Shown piece after piece: positions 17,397 to 24,939 of a stretch of 64,000 bases of DNA. Origin of the DNA: Dyella_A sp050749815 (GTDB taxonomy: Bacteria; Pseudomonadota; Gammaproteobacteria; Xanthomonadales; Rhodanobacteraceae). Position 1 is the first letter of the stretch. Every line of letters starts with the position of its first letter. The position numbers were made by a program, and so were the translations under genes. The stretch spans positions 3,286,001 through 3,350,000 of the forward strand of contig NZ_CP192735.1 of assembly GCF_050749815.1 (NCBI RefSeq), given 5' to 3'. The notes beneath the pieces are model-generated. The model searched no databases. It saw nothing but the letters and a program-made list of their open reading frames with translations, and was not told the DNA's origin.

Positions 17397-18139
17397 ATCG
17401 AGAAGGCGGTGAAGCGGTGGCTGCGGATGTAGCCGAGCAGCCACTTCACCGCCGCGAAGGCGACCACCGCCGACACCAGGAAGCCCACCGCCAGCGCGGT
17501 CCAGTCCTCATGGGCCGCGCCGCCATGGTGCAGCACCTTGAGCAGCTCGTAGCCGGTGGCCGCGTACATGGTGGGAATGCCGACCAGGAAGGCGAACTCG
17601 GTCGCCGCGGCGCGATCGCCGGTGCCGGCGAGCAGGGCGGTGAAGATGGTCGCCGACGAGCGCGAGGTGCCGGGGAAGATGCCCGCCACCATCTGCGCAA
17701 TGCCCACCAGGATCGCCACCGGCCAGGTGACCGTGCTGCTCGGCGGACGCAGCGCGGCGAGCTGCTCGGCGCCGAGCATCCACACGCCGCCGATCACCAG
17801 CGCCCACGCCACCGGGGTCACCGTCTCGGGCAGCTTGAAACCCATCTTCACCGCGATCAGCCCGAGCACCGCGGTGATCAGGAACGCCACCACCAGCTTG
17901 GCCAGGTAGTCGCGGTTGGCAGGATCACGCCATTGGGTGAGCAGCTGCCAGATGCGCTTCCAGTAGATCAGCGTGACGGCGAGGATCGCGCCGGCCTGGA
18001 TGCCCACGTTGAACAGATCCGAGCGCGCGCCCAGGCCGAGCTTCTCCGCGATCAGCAGATGACCGGTGCTGGAGATGGGGAGGAATTCGGTGATGCCTTC
18101 GATGATGCCAAGCAGGATGACGCGGAGCAGATCGATCAC
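17342..18139 (-). CDS. uppP: Undecaprenyl-diphosphatase UppP (BacA)
   Basis: 265 aa from GTG 18139, which gives the normal family length and has AGGG 10 bp upstream. The frame stays open for 93 further codons to an ATG at 18418, but those residues (basic, Ser/Arg-rich) are atypical. Multi-pass inner-membrane protein with both catalytic signatures: 'EGITEFLPISSTGHLL' near residues 14-29 and 'GIFPGTSRSSATI' around 160-172. It dephosphorylates undecaprenyl pyrophosphate to recycle the lipid carrier of peptidoglycan and O-antigen synthesis, and raises bacitracin resistance. Its last 55 bp overlap the LysR gene tail to tail. Confidence 0.92.
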   Translation of the reverse strand: MIDLLRVILLGIIEGITEFLPISSTGHLLIAEKLGLGARSDLFNVGIQAGAILAVTLIYWKRIWQLLTQWRDPANRDYLAKLVVAFLITAVLGLIAVKMGFKLPETVTPVAWALVIGGVWMLGAEQLAALRPPSSTVTWPVAILVGIAQMVAGIFPGTSRSSATIFTALLAGTGDRAAATEFAFLVGIPTMYAATGYELLKVLHHGGAAHEDWTALAVGFLVSAVVAFAAVKWLLGYIRSHRFTAFSIYRIALGIALLALMPAGG

Positions 18140-18743
18140 GTGATGCAAACCCTGGGTGAGCGCGACCGTGCGGCCGCCGGAAGGGGCGACAGCATACGGG
18201 CTGGCGTGGACAAAGCGATGGCCGCCGGCGGGCCGCGCAAGGGCTTGCGAGGGCGCCCGCGCGTGGCGCGCGTTTCGCGACGAACGATGGTGCATCGCAA
18301 AACGCTTGTGACGAATGGTGATAAGCAAGCGCGCGTCACCATATTGCAACGCAACAATCACTGAGGCAGGATCGAACTGCAGGAAGCGCTCGATCCGCGC
18401 TTTGTAGGCAGCGTCCATGTCGCGCCTCGAGCCATGGCGGATCGCTTAATCGGGGGATCACCGGCCGGCTGGGCGCGCGACATCCGCGCCGCCGTGACGC
18501 CACGTTTCCCTGCATCGGCTTCTGCCGCGATCCGCCTCCGGGCGCGTCGCCCGTTCTGCGCCGGTCGCCTGCGGCCGGCCCGCTCCGCTTCACACCTGCT
18601 TACCCATCGCGCGCCCTCGGCGCGGCGGTGCCGGGATCGGCTGCGCCATCGCCGACGCGGGTGATCGCTTGACTCACGCGTGGTGCGAATGGACGTCCAG
18701 ACGTCCATCGGCATCACGTCCACTCTGGCGGGGAGGGGTAGCG
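18140..18743. other. Gene-poor interval between uppP and the TorF porin gene
   Basis: About 600 bp between divergently transcribed genes. Several short ORFs are open on both strands but are Arg/Ser-rich in the way of GC-rich non-coding DNA and none has a convincing ribosome site or family signature. The interval holds an AT-richer patch at 18296-18360 (promoter candidate for uppP, including CACCATATTGCA at 18338-18349, which also occurs before glnA) and tandem GACGTC-type octamers at 18691-18706 near the porin start. No RNA gene was recognised. Confidence 0.5.
18691..18706. promoter_or_regulatory. Tandem GACGTC octamers upstream of the TorF porin gene
   Basis: GGACGTCC followed directly by AGACGTCC, 38 bp before the porin start codon, embedded in a longer near-palindrome. 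Tandem octamers of the AGACGTCT type are the binding format of MetJ-like repressors; related octamers recur at 27419-27428 and 37421-37444. The position fits an operator overlapping the porin promoter. The binding protein is unknown. Confidence 0.35.
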
Positions 18744-19505
18744 ATGAAGCGAGGCATGTGGGGAACGATGGGGGGCGTATTGCTGGGTATAGCCACCGTT
18801 GGCGCGCCGGCGATGGCGGCCGACGCGCCAGCGAGCACCGTGGTCGGCAGCGTGGCGGTAGTCAACGACTACCTGTTCCGCGGCCTGTCACAGACCAACT
18901 GGAAACCGGCGGTGCAGCCGGGCATCGAGTACGACCACGCCAGCGGCTGGTACGTCGGCGCGTGGGGCAGCAACATCAGTTGGCTGTCCGATGCGTCCAC
19001 CGATGCGGCGCACATCTCCTCCAGCGTGGAGCTGGATTTCTACACCGGCTACCGCGGCAGCTTCGCTGGTGATGTCAGCTACGACGTCGGCATCTACGAG
19101 TACTACTACCCCGGCAGCTATCCGACGGGCTTCACCCGGCCGTACACCACCGAGGTCTACGGTGCGCTGGGCTACAAGGGCGTGACCCTGAAGTACTCGC
19201 ACGCGCTCACCAACCTGTTCGGCTTCACCGACTCCAAGCACTCCGGCTATGTCGATCTCTCCTACAACGTGGAGTTCAGCCCCGGCTGGACGCTGAACCT
19301 GCATGCCGGCCACCAGAAAGTGCGGCACGTCGCGGGCGCCTCCTACAGCGACTGGAAGGTGGGCGTCACCAAGGCGTTCGACCACGGCTACTCGGTGTCG
19401 CTGGGTTACTACGACACCAACGCCGAGCGCAGCGTCTACACCAACGCCGACGGCCATTTCGTCGGGCGCGCCACCGGCATTCTCACGTTAGCCAAGGCGT
19501 TCTGA
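18744..19505 (+). CDS. TorF family putative outer-membrane porin
   Basis: 253 aa. ATG 18744 has GGGGAGGGG upstream and begins a signal peptide (MKRGMWGTMGGVLLGIATVG, cleavage near AMAAD). The mature protein opens 'VVGSVAVVNDYLFRGLSQTN', the hallmark of the TorF/Gcw_chp family (conserved 'YLFRG.SQT'), and continues as alternating amphipathic beta strands rich in Tyr and Trp ('YDVGIYEYYYPGSYPTG', 'GVTLKYSHALTNLFGF') ending in a C-terminal Phe (LTLAKAF), as expected of outer-membrane beta-barrels. Members commonly precede glnK-amtB, as here, suggesting a role in nitrogen-compound uptake; the substrate is not established. Confidence 0.88.
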   Translation: MKRGMWGTMGGVLLGIATVGAPAMAADAPASTVVGSVAVVNDYLFRGLSQTNWKPAVQPGIEYDHASGWYVGAWGSNISWLSDASTDAAHISSSVELDFYTGYRGSFAGDVSYDVGIYEYYYPGSYPTGFTRPYTTEVYGALGYKGVTLKYSHALTNLFGFTDSKHSGYVDLSYNVEFSPGWTLNLHAGHQKVRHVAGASYSDWKVGVTKAFDHGYSVSLGYYDTNAERSVYTNADGHFVGRATGILTLAKAF

Positions 19506-19577
19506 TCGGACATCGCACCGCGGTGGCCGCTGCGCCGCCGCGCCACACGGGGAGGCAAGCATGAGGGGGAGTCAGCC

Positions 19578-19916
19578 ATGAAATTGATCAGTTGCATCAT
19601 CCGGCCATACAAGCTCGACGAGGTACGCGACGCGCTCGCCGCAGCGGGCGTCAGCGGCATCACGGTGAGCGAGGTGCGCGGCTTCGGACGGCAGAAGGGC
19701 CACACCGAGCTGTATCGCGGCGCGGAGTACGTGGTGGACTTTCTGCCCAAGCTGAAGGTGGAAGTCGTGGTCACGGATGACCAGCTCGACGGCGTGCTGG
19801 AATCGATCCAGCAGTCCGCCAAGACCGGCAGCGTGGGCGACGGCAAGATTTTCGTCAGCCCGGTCGACCAGGTCATCCGCATCCGCACCGGCGAATTCGA
19901 CGCCGACGCCCTCTGA
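19578..19916 (+). CDS. glnK: P-II nitrogen regulatory protein GlnK
   Basis: 112 aa, full family length. The T-loop 'KGHTELYRGAEYVVDFLPK' contains the uridylylation target Tyr51, and the C-terminal 'GSVGDGKIFVSPVDQVIRIR' holds the ATP/2-oxoglutarate-binding Gly-Arg residues. It is a trimeric cytoplasmic sensor of 2-oxoglutarate, ATP/ADP and glutamine status. It starts 72 bp after the porin stop and ends 20 bp before amtB. The linkage makes it GlnK rather than GlnB: the unmodified trimer is expected to bind AmtB and block ammonium uptake. The same protein may also control NtrB. Confidence 0.95.
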   Translation: MKLISCIIRPYKLDEVRDALAAAGVSGITVSEVRGFGRQKGHTELYRGAEYVVDFLPKLKVEVVVTDDQLDGVLESIQQSAKTGSVGDGKIFVSPVDQVIRIRTGEFDADAL

Positions 19917-19936
19917 CTGTGCCCGCGAGGTTTTCC

Positions 19937-21292
19937 ATGAAAGAGATCGTGCTTTCCCGCCCCGCGCGCGCGTTGCCCGCCTGGGTGCTGACCCTGATGT
20001 TGCTGTGCCTGCTGGCGCTGTCGTCGGCCTCGCATGCGGCCGACGCCGCGCCGGTGGTCGACAAGGGCGACGTGGCCTGGATGCTCACCTCCACCCTGCT
20101 GGTGCTGCTGATGACGGTGCCCGGTCTGGCTCTGTTCTACGGTGGCCTGGTGCGCTCGAAGAACGTGCTGTCGGTGCTGATGCAGGTAATGACGGTGTTC
20201 TCGATGATCCTGGTGCTGTGGGTGATCTACGGCTACAGCCTGGCGTTCAACGGCGGCAACGCCTTCATCGGCAACCTGGACAAGCTGTTCCTCAAGGGGG
20301 TCACCAAGGACAGCCTGGCGGCCACCTTCAGCGCCGGCGTCTCGCTGCCGGAATACGTGTTCGTGGTGTTCCAGTCCACCTTCGCCGGCATCACCGGCGC
20401 GCTGATCGTGGGCTCGTTCGCCGAGCGCATGCGCTTTCGCGCCGTGCTCGCCTTCACCGCGCTGTGGTTCACCTTCGCCTACCTGCCGATCGCGCACATG
20501 GTCTGGTACGGGCCGGACGGCTTCCTGTTCGCCAAGGGCGCGCTGGATTTCGCCGGCGGCACGGTGGTGCACATCAACGCGGGTATCGCCGGCCTGGTCG
20601 GCGCGTACATGGTGGGGCCGCGCCTGGGCCTGGGGCGCGAGTCGATGAAGCCGCACAACGTCACCTTCACCATGATCGGCGCGGCGATCCTGTGGGTGGG
20701 CTGGTTCGGCTTCAACGCCGGCTCCAACCTGGAGGCGAACGCGGGCGCGGGCCTGGCCTTCATCAACACCTTGCTGGCCACTGCCGCGGCGGTGCTGGCC
20801 TGGCTGCTGCTGGAGGCGGTGACCAAGGGCAAGCCCTCGATGGTCGGCGGCGCCTCCGGCGCGGTAGCCGGGCTGGTAGCGATCACGCCGGCATGCGGCA
20901 CGGTGGGCCCGATGGGTTCGCTGGTGATCGGCGCGCTGGCCAGCGTGGCCTGCGTGTGGGGCGTCACCGGATTGAAGAAGCTGCTGCGCGCGGACGATGC
21001 GCTGGACGTGTTCGGCGTGCACGGCATCGGCGGCATCCTGGGGGCGTTGCTCACCGGTGTGTTCAGCGCCCCCGCGCTCGGCGGTACCGGCTTCGGCAGC
21101 GGCAACAGCTCCATCGCCCAGCAGTTGGGCGTGCAGGCGCTGGGGGTGGGCATCACGCTGGTGTGGAGTGGCGTGGTCTCGGTGATCGTGTATCTGGTGG
21201 TGAAGACCGTCTTTGGGCTGCGGGTGTCGGCCGAGGCCGAGCGCGAAGGCCTGGACATCACCTCGCACGGCGAAAGCGCCTACGAGAGCTGA
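19937..21292 (+). CDS. amtB: Ammonium transporter AmtB
   Basis: 451 aa from ATG 19937 (GCGAGG at 19925-19930). Signal peptide-like N-terminus (cleavage near HAADA) then eleven membrane helices. Amt signatures: 'MTVPGLALFYGGLVRSKNVL', 'DFAGGTVVHINAGIAGLVGA' (first pore His of the twin-His pair), 'TMIGAAILWVGWFGFNAGS', and 'LDVFGVHGIGGILGALLTG' (second pore His). It is a trimeric channel for NH4+/NH3 uptake and partner of GlnK. Probably part of a porin-glnK-amtB operon that ends at the hairpin 21298-21327. Confidence 0.95.
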   Translation: MKEIVLSRPARALPAWVLTLMLLCLLALSSASHAADAAPVVDKGDVAWMLTSTLLVLLMTVPGLALFYGGLVRSKNVLSVLMQVMTVFSMILVLWVIYGYSLAFNGGNAFIGNLDKLFLKGVTKDSLAATFSAGVSLPEYVFVVFQSTFAGITGALIVGSFAERMRFRAVLAFTALWFTFAYLPIAHMVWYGPDGFLFAKGALDFAGGTVVHINAGIAGLVGAYMVGPRLGLGRESMKPHNVTFTMIGAAILWVGWFGFNAGSNLEANAGAGLAFINTLLATAAAVLAWLLLEAVTKGKPSMVGGASGAVAGLVAITPACGTVGPMGSLVIGALASVACVWGVTGLKKLLRADDALDVFGVHGIGGILGALLTGVFSAPALGGTGFGSGNSSIAQQLGVQALGVGITLVWSGVVSVIVYLVVKTVFGLRVSAEAEREGLDITSHGESAYES

Positions 21293-21297
21293 GCGCG

Positions 21298-21327
21298 GCA
21301 CGCCCGGCGTCCCGGCGCCGGGCGTGC
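21298..21327 (+). terminator. Hairpin terminator after amtB
   Basis: Perfect 12-bp stem (GCACGCCCGGCG at 21298-21309 with its complement at 21316-21327) and 6-nt loop, beginning 6 bp after the amtB stop. The trailing sequence is only weakly T-rich (CTCCAGTTT), so termination may be partial or factor-assisted. Confidence 0.65.
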
Positions 21328-21334
21328 TCCAGTT

Positions 21335-21353
21335 TGGTGCATCACATGCACCA
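21335..21353. promoter_or_regulatory. Candidate NtrC-type dyad upstream of glnA
   Basis: TGGTGCAT-CAC-ATGCACCA is a perfect 8-bp inverted repeat with a 3-bp spacer, 133 bp before the glnA start. It is followed by ATATTGCAC, so the right half reads TGCACCATATTGCAC, close to the NtrC consensus TGCACYNNNNTGGTGCA. The same TGCACCA/TGGTGCA half-sites occur before ntrB (29856-29893). The order of the half-sites is inverted relative to the classical site, so this is a candidate. Confidence 0.5.
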
Positions 21354-21485
21354 TATTGCACGCGTATGATGCCGGCGAACCCTGGCAAGGGCGCGCCGGC
21401 CTTGTCCCAAGCCATCTGGCGCCGTCTGCCGCCATGGCATGGCGTTTGCTAAAACCGAACAGCCAATCCCACCCGAGGTTTTTCC

Positions 21486-22895
21486 ATGTCCGTCGCAAAA
21501 GTGCTTGACCTGTTCCAGGAGCATGACGTCGAGTTCGTCGACCTCCGCTTCGTCGACATGCTGGGCAAGCAGCATCACGTCACCTTCCCCGTCCACGCCA
21601 TCGACGAGAGCACCTTCGAAGACGGCAAGATGTTCGACGGCTCGTCGATCTCCGGCTGGAAGGGCATCAACGAGTCGGACATGGTGCTGATGCCCGATCC
21701 GGACACCGCCTACCTCGACCCGTTCAGCTCGCACACGCAGGTGGTGATCCACTGCGACGTACTCGAGCCCTCCACCATGCAGGCCTACGGCCGCGACCCG
21801 CGCTCGATCGCCAAGCGCGGCGAGGCGTTCCTGAAGTCCACCGGCATCGCCGACACCGCGTTCTTCGGCCCGGAGCCGGAGTTCTTCATCTTCGACTCGG
21901 TGCGCTGGCAGAACGACATGGGCCGCGTGTTCTACGAGATCGGCTCCGAAGAAGCCGCCTGGAGCTCGCGCTACAAGTACGACGGCGACAACACCGGCCA
22001 CCGTCCGGGCGTGAAGGGTGGCTACTTCCCGGTCAGCCCGGTCGACTCGCTGGGCGACCTGCGTGCGGACATGTGCAAGGTGCTCGAATCGCTCGGCCAG
22101 GTGGTGGAAGTGCACCACCACGAAGTGGCCAACGCGGGCCAGTGCGAGATCGGCGTGAAGTTCAACACGCTGGTGAAGAAGGCCGATGAGCTGATCACCA
22201 TGAAGTACGTGGTGAAGAACGTCGCCCACCAGAACGGCAAGACCGTCACCTTCATGCCCAAGCCGATCGTTGGCGACAACGGCAGCGGCATGCACGTGCA
22301 CCAGTCGCTCTCGAAGGGCGGCGAGAACCTGTTCGCGGGTGACCTGTACGGCGGCCTTAGCCAGACCGCGCTGTGGTACATCGGCGGCATCTTCAAGCAC
22401 GCCAAGGCGATCAACGCGTTCGCCAACTCGGGCACCAACAGCTACAAGCGCCTGGTGCCGGGCTTCGAGGCGCCGGTGATGCTGGCCTACTCGGCGCGCA
22501 ACCGTTCGGCGAGCTGCCGCATCCCGTATGTGTCGAGCCCGAAGGGCCGCCGCATCGAGGTGCGCTTCCCCGACCCGCTGCAGTCGGGCTACCTCACCTT
22601 CACCGCGCTGATGATGGCCGGCCTGGACGGCATCATCAACAAGATCGACCCGGGCGCGCCGTCGGACAAGGATCTGTACGACCTGCCGCCGGAAGAGGAG
22701 AAGAACATCCCGCAGGTGTGCTCCAGCCTCGACGCCGCGCTGGAAGCGCTGGACAAGGACCGCGAGTTCCTCAAGGCCGGTGGCGTGTTCACCGACGACT
22801 TCATCGATGCCTACATCGAGCTGAAGATGCAGGAAGTCACCCGCTACCGCGCCAGCACGCATCCGCTGGAGTTCCAGATGTACTACGCGATCTGA
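21486..22895 (+). CDS. glnA: Glutamine synthetase, type I
   Basis: 469 aa, standard GSI-beta length. Visible signatures: 'FDGSSISGWKGINESDMVLM' (latch and N-terminal active-site loop), 'FFGPEPEFFIFD' (metal-binding Glu), 'HHHEVANAGQCEIGVKF', 'KPIVGDNGSGMHVHQSL' (ATP-binding), 'NRSASCRIP', and the adenylylation loop 'DKDLYDLPPEE' with target Tyr398. Forms a dodecamer that makes glutamine from glutamate, ammonia and ATP; activity is probably lowered by GlnE adenylylation under nitrogen excess. It follows amtB with its own promoter region containing the dyad at 21335, and ends at a strong terminator. Confidence 0.97.
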   Translation: MSVAKVLDLFQEHDVEFVDLRFVDMLGKQHHVTFPVHAIDESTFEDGKMFDGSSISGWKGINESDMVLMPDPDTAYLDPFSSHTQVVIHCDVLEPSTMQAYGRDPRSIAKRGEAFLKSTGIADTAFFGPEPEFFIFDSVRWQNDMGRVFYEIGSEEAAWSSRYKYDGDNTGHRPGVKGGYFPVSPVDSLGDLRADMCKVLESLGQVVEVHHHEVANAGQCEIGVKFNTLVKKADELITMKYVVKNVAHQNGKTVTFMPKPIVGDNGSGMHVHQSLSKGGENLFAGDLYGGLSQTALWYIGGIFKHAKAINAFANSGTNSYKRLVPGFEAPVMLAYSARNRSASCRIPYVSSPKGRRIEVRFPDPLQSGYLTFTALMMAGLDGIINKIDPGAPSDKDLYDLPPEEEKNIPQVCSSLDAALEALDKDREFLKAGGVFTDDFIDAYIELKMQEVTRYRASTHPLEFQMYYAI

Positions 22896-22919
22896 CCTCA
22901 GGTCCGATCCGCTGCAAAC

Positions 22920-22949
22920 AAAAAGGGGAGCCGCGAGGCTCCCCTTTTT
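22920..22949. terminator. Bidirectional Rho-independent terminator between glnA and the PfkB kinase gene
   Basis: A-tract plus GGGGAGCC at 22920-22932, loop GCGA, and GGCTCCCC plus T-tract at 22937-22949: a perfect 13-bp symmetric structure with A5 on one side and T5 on the other. It lies 24 bp after the glnA stop and 48 bp before the end of the converging kinase gene, so it can terminate both transcripts. Confidence 0.93.
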
Positions 22950-22997
22950 CGTGCGCGAGCGCGCATCACGCACGCCCCCGCTGAAACATCAGCGCCC

Positions 22998-23945
22998 TCA
23001 GGGAATCGTCGTCGCCACGGCCTGCTCCAGCGCCTTGCGCCACGGCAGGTACAACGCGCCATCGGCGGGCAGGGCGCCGCGCCAGCCGCAGCTCTGGCTG
23101 GCGAACGCCACCGACTGGCCGACCATGCATGCCAGTGGGTGACCCAGCGCGAGGCCGGCCAGCATCATCGCGCTGAAGGCGTCGCCGGCACCCACCGTAT
23201 CCACCAGCTGCGGCAGCGGCGGCGCGACGGCCCGCGCCACGCAGCGGCCCTCGGCATTCCACGCGGCCGCGCCCTCGGCGCCGTGGCTGACCAGCACGTG
23301 GCTTGCACCGGTGCGCGCGCACAGCGCGGCCATCGAGGCGTGCGCATTATCGAGCGCGGGCACACCGGGCATCGGTGCAAGATCGAGCCAGCGGAGCAGC
23401 TGGGTCAGTTCGGTATCACTGAGCTTGAGTACGTGCACGTCCTGCAGCAGCTCGAGAATCGCCTCAGGCGACGGCCCGGCCTCGCGCCAGTTGAGGTCGA
23501 CGAAGGCGCGATGCGGCACGGCCTGGCGCACCGCCGCCAACGCTGCACGCGAGGCCGGCGCGCGCAGCGCCAGCGTGCCGAAGTACAGCCACGGCGCGCC
23601 CGCCTCGAGTGTCTGCACTGCGGCGACCGCCTGCACTGCATCGATGCGATCGAACGCCTGGTCCGCAGGAATCTCGAACGCGTGGCCGCCGTCGCGTTCA
23701 TGTACCAGCACGCGGGCGGTCCGTGCGTCGGCCTGCGCGTGCTGCAGCGACAGTCCGCTGCGCGCCGCCGCCGCCCGCAGCGCCTGTCCCGCCTCGTCAT
23801 CGCCCAGCCGCGTCAGCATCATCGGCGCCAAGCCCAGCGCGGCGAGATGACAGGCTACGTTGAACGGCGCACCGCCGGGCACCGGGCCATCGGCAAAGGC
23901 GTCCACCAGCGACTCGCCGAAGACGATCAGGGAGGGTTCGATCAT
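22998..23945 (-). CDS. PfkB family carbohydrate kinase (fructokinase-like)
   Basis: 315 aa from ATG 23945 (MIEPSLIVFGESLVDAF). PfkB signature 1 is seen in 'GGAPFNVACHLAALGLAPMM' and signature 2 in 'LVDTVGAGDAFSAMML', with catalytic base Asp255 and the anion-hole GAGD. The opening 'IVFGESLVDAFADGPVPGGAPFNVA' style is typical of fructokinases and related sugar kinases that phosphorylate a ketose at C6 or C1 using ATP. Substrate cannot be fixed from sequence, and no sugar transporter or regulator lies nearby. Monocistronic by context: terminator downstream, 148 bp gap to the next gene upstream. Confidence 0.85.
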   Translation of the reverse strand: MIEPSLIVFGESLVDAFADGPVPGGAPFNVACHLAALGLAPMMLTRLGDDEAGQALRAAAARSGLSLQHAQADARTARVLVHERDGGHAFEIPADQAFDRIDAVQAVAAVQTLEAGAPWLYFGTLALRAPASRAALAAVRQAVPHRAFVDLNWREAGPSPEAILELLQDVHVLKLSDTELTQLLRWLDLAPMPGVPALDNAHASMAALCARTGASHVLVSHGAEGAAAWNAEGRCVARAVAPPLPQLVDTVGAGDAFSAMMLAGLALGHPLACMVGQSVAFASQSCGWRGALPADGALYLPWRKALEQAVATTIP

Positions 23946-24093
23946 GCGCGGGCTTCCGGAACGGGGGATCGCGACAGTGTGGCCCAAGCGGCGGCCCGGT
24001 GGGCGACGCCGTGTCTGCTCGGGCCTGGCGCTATCGGGAGGTGTGACGTCATCGACGTCCGCAGCGTGGGTGCGAGCCGCTCCCCGCGTGTGC

Positions 24094-24939
24094 TCAGCCC
24101 GGCTGTGCTTGGCCCGGCGCCGACAAGCGCAGCAGCACGCCGGCCAGGCTCTTCAGGTCTTGCGCGTTGTGCGCGGCGACGCGGCGCAGGTTGGTCGCCG
24201 GGCCGCCGCGCAGGTAGGTGAGCCAGGCGGCCGGCGCTTCCGAGCCGGGCAGGTCGTCCTCGCGCAGCACGCCGAGCAGCTGGCGTTCGGCGGTGGCGAG
24301 GCGGCAGTTTTCCCACTGGCCCTTCCAGTGGCGGCGCACCGGATGCAGCAGGTCCAGGTGATCGAGCCCGGCCAGCGGGTTGGCCAGTCGCGCCAAGCGA
24401 TAGCGAGTGGCCAGCAGTGGCGCGTCGTAGCACTTGCCGTTGTAGCTGACGAGCACGCTGTCCGGCTGCAACCAGCCGGCGAAGGTCTGCAGCATCGCGG
24501 TTTCCGCCGCCATGGTGGTGATGGTGAGCTGGCGCAGCCGCAAGCGCCCCGCGCGCCAGTCCGCCGCGCCGATCATGAAGGCGCGGGTGCCGGTGCCGCC
24601 GGCCAGTCCCGTGGTCTCGGTGTCGAAGTGCATCAGCCGCGCCGGGTCGATCGTGTCCTCGCGGCGGGCGAAGCGCGTGTCGATGGGCGAGGGTGGATCG
24701 GGCCAGTCGACGTGTTCCTCGGTGTAGCGCAGGCCGGGCGCGATCTCCTCGCCGAACAGCTCGCGGTCGCGGGCGGGGAAAGCCGGTGCCGGTCGCGTGT
24801 GCGAGCGGGCGCGCACGCCGAGCAGCCAGCGCAGGTCTTCGGTGCTGGTCTTGCGTGGCGCGGGCACTGACTCCGGTGCCGCCACGGCCTGGCCGGCCTG
24901 CGCGCGCAGGCCGCGCAGGCGATCGCGCAGCGCGCTCAC
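24094..24939 (-). CDS. DEDD-type ribonuclease H-like exonuclease, YprB/MrfB-like
   Basis: 281 aa from GTG 24939, which overlaps the helicase stop in a GTGA tetranucleotide. After a roughly 100-aa lead the exonuclease core begins: 'MHFDTETTGLAGGTGTRAF' (DxE metal residues Asp106 and Glu108), 'SVLVSYNGKCYDAPLLATRY' (third acidic residue), 'LDLLHPVRRHW', and 'AAHNAQDLKSLAGVLLRL' (last Asp with preceding His). This is the YprB family of 3'-5' exonucleases. In Bacillus subtilis the pair YprA/YprB, renamed MrfA/MrfB, repairs mitomycin C damage; here the orthologous-looking genes are overlapping and in the same order. Role inferred from that family. Confidence 0.82.
   Translation of the reverse strand: MSALRDRLRGLRAQAGQAVAAPESVPAPRKTSTEDLRWLLGVRARSHTRPAPAFPARDRELFGEEIAPGLRYTEEHVDWPDPPSPIDTRFARREDTIDPARLMHFDTETTGLAGGTGTRAFMIGAADWRAGRLRLRQLTITTMAAETAMLQTFAGWLQPDSVLVSYNGKCYDAPLLATRYRLARLANPLAGLDHLDLLHPVRRHWKGQWENCRLATAERQLLGVLREDDLPGSEAPAAWLTYLRGGPATNLRRVAAHNAQDLKSLAGVLLRLSAPGQAQPG

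Noticed and set aside
18336..18723. Minus-strand ORFs of 85-121 codons upstream of uppP
   Set aside because: Arg/Ser-rich translations without ribosome sites or recognisable domains; treated as non-coding.
21341..21365. Sigma-54 promoter upstream of glnA (GCAC and TTGCA elements)
   Set aside because: The spacing between the candidate -24 and -12 elements is one base short and the -24 GG is missing; only the dyad is reported.
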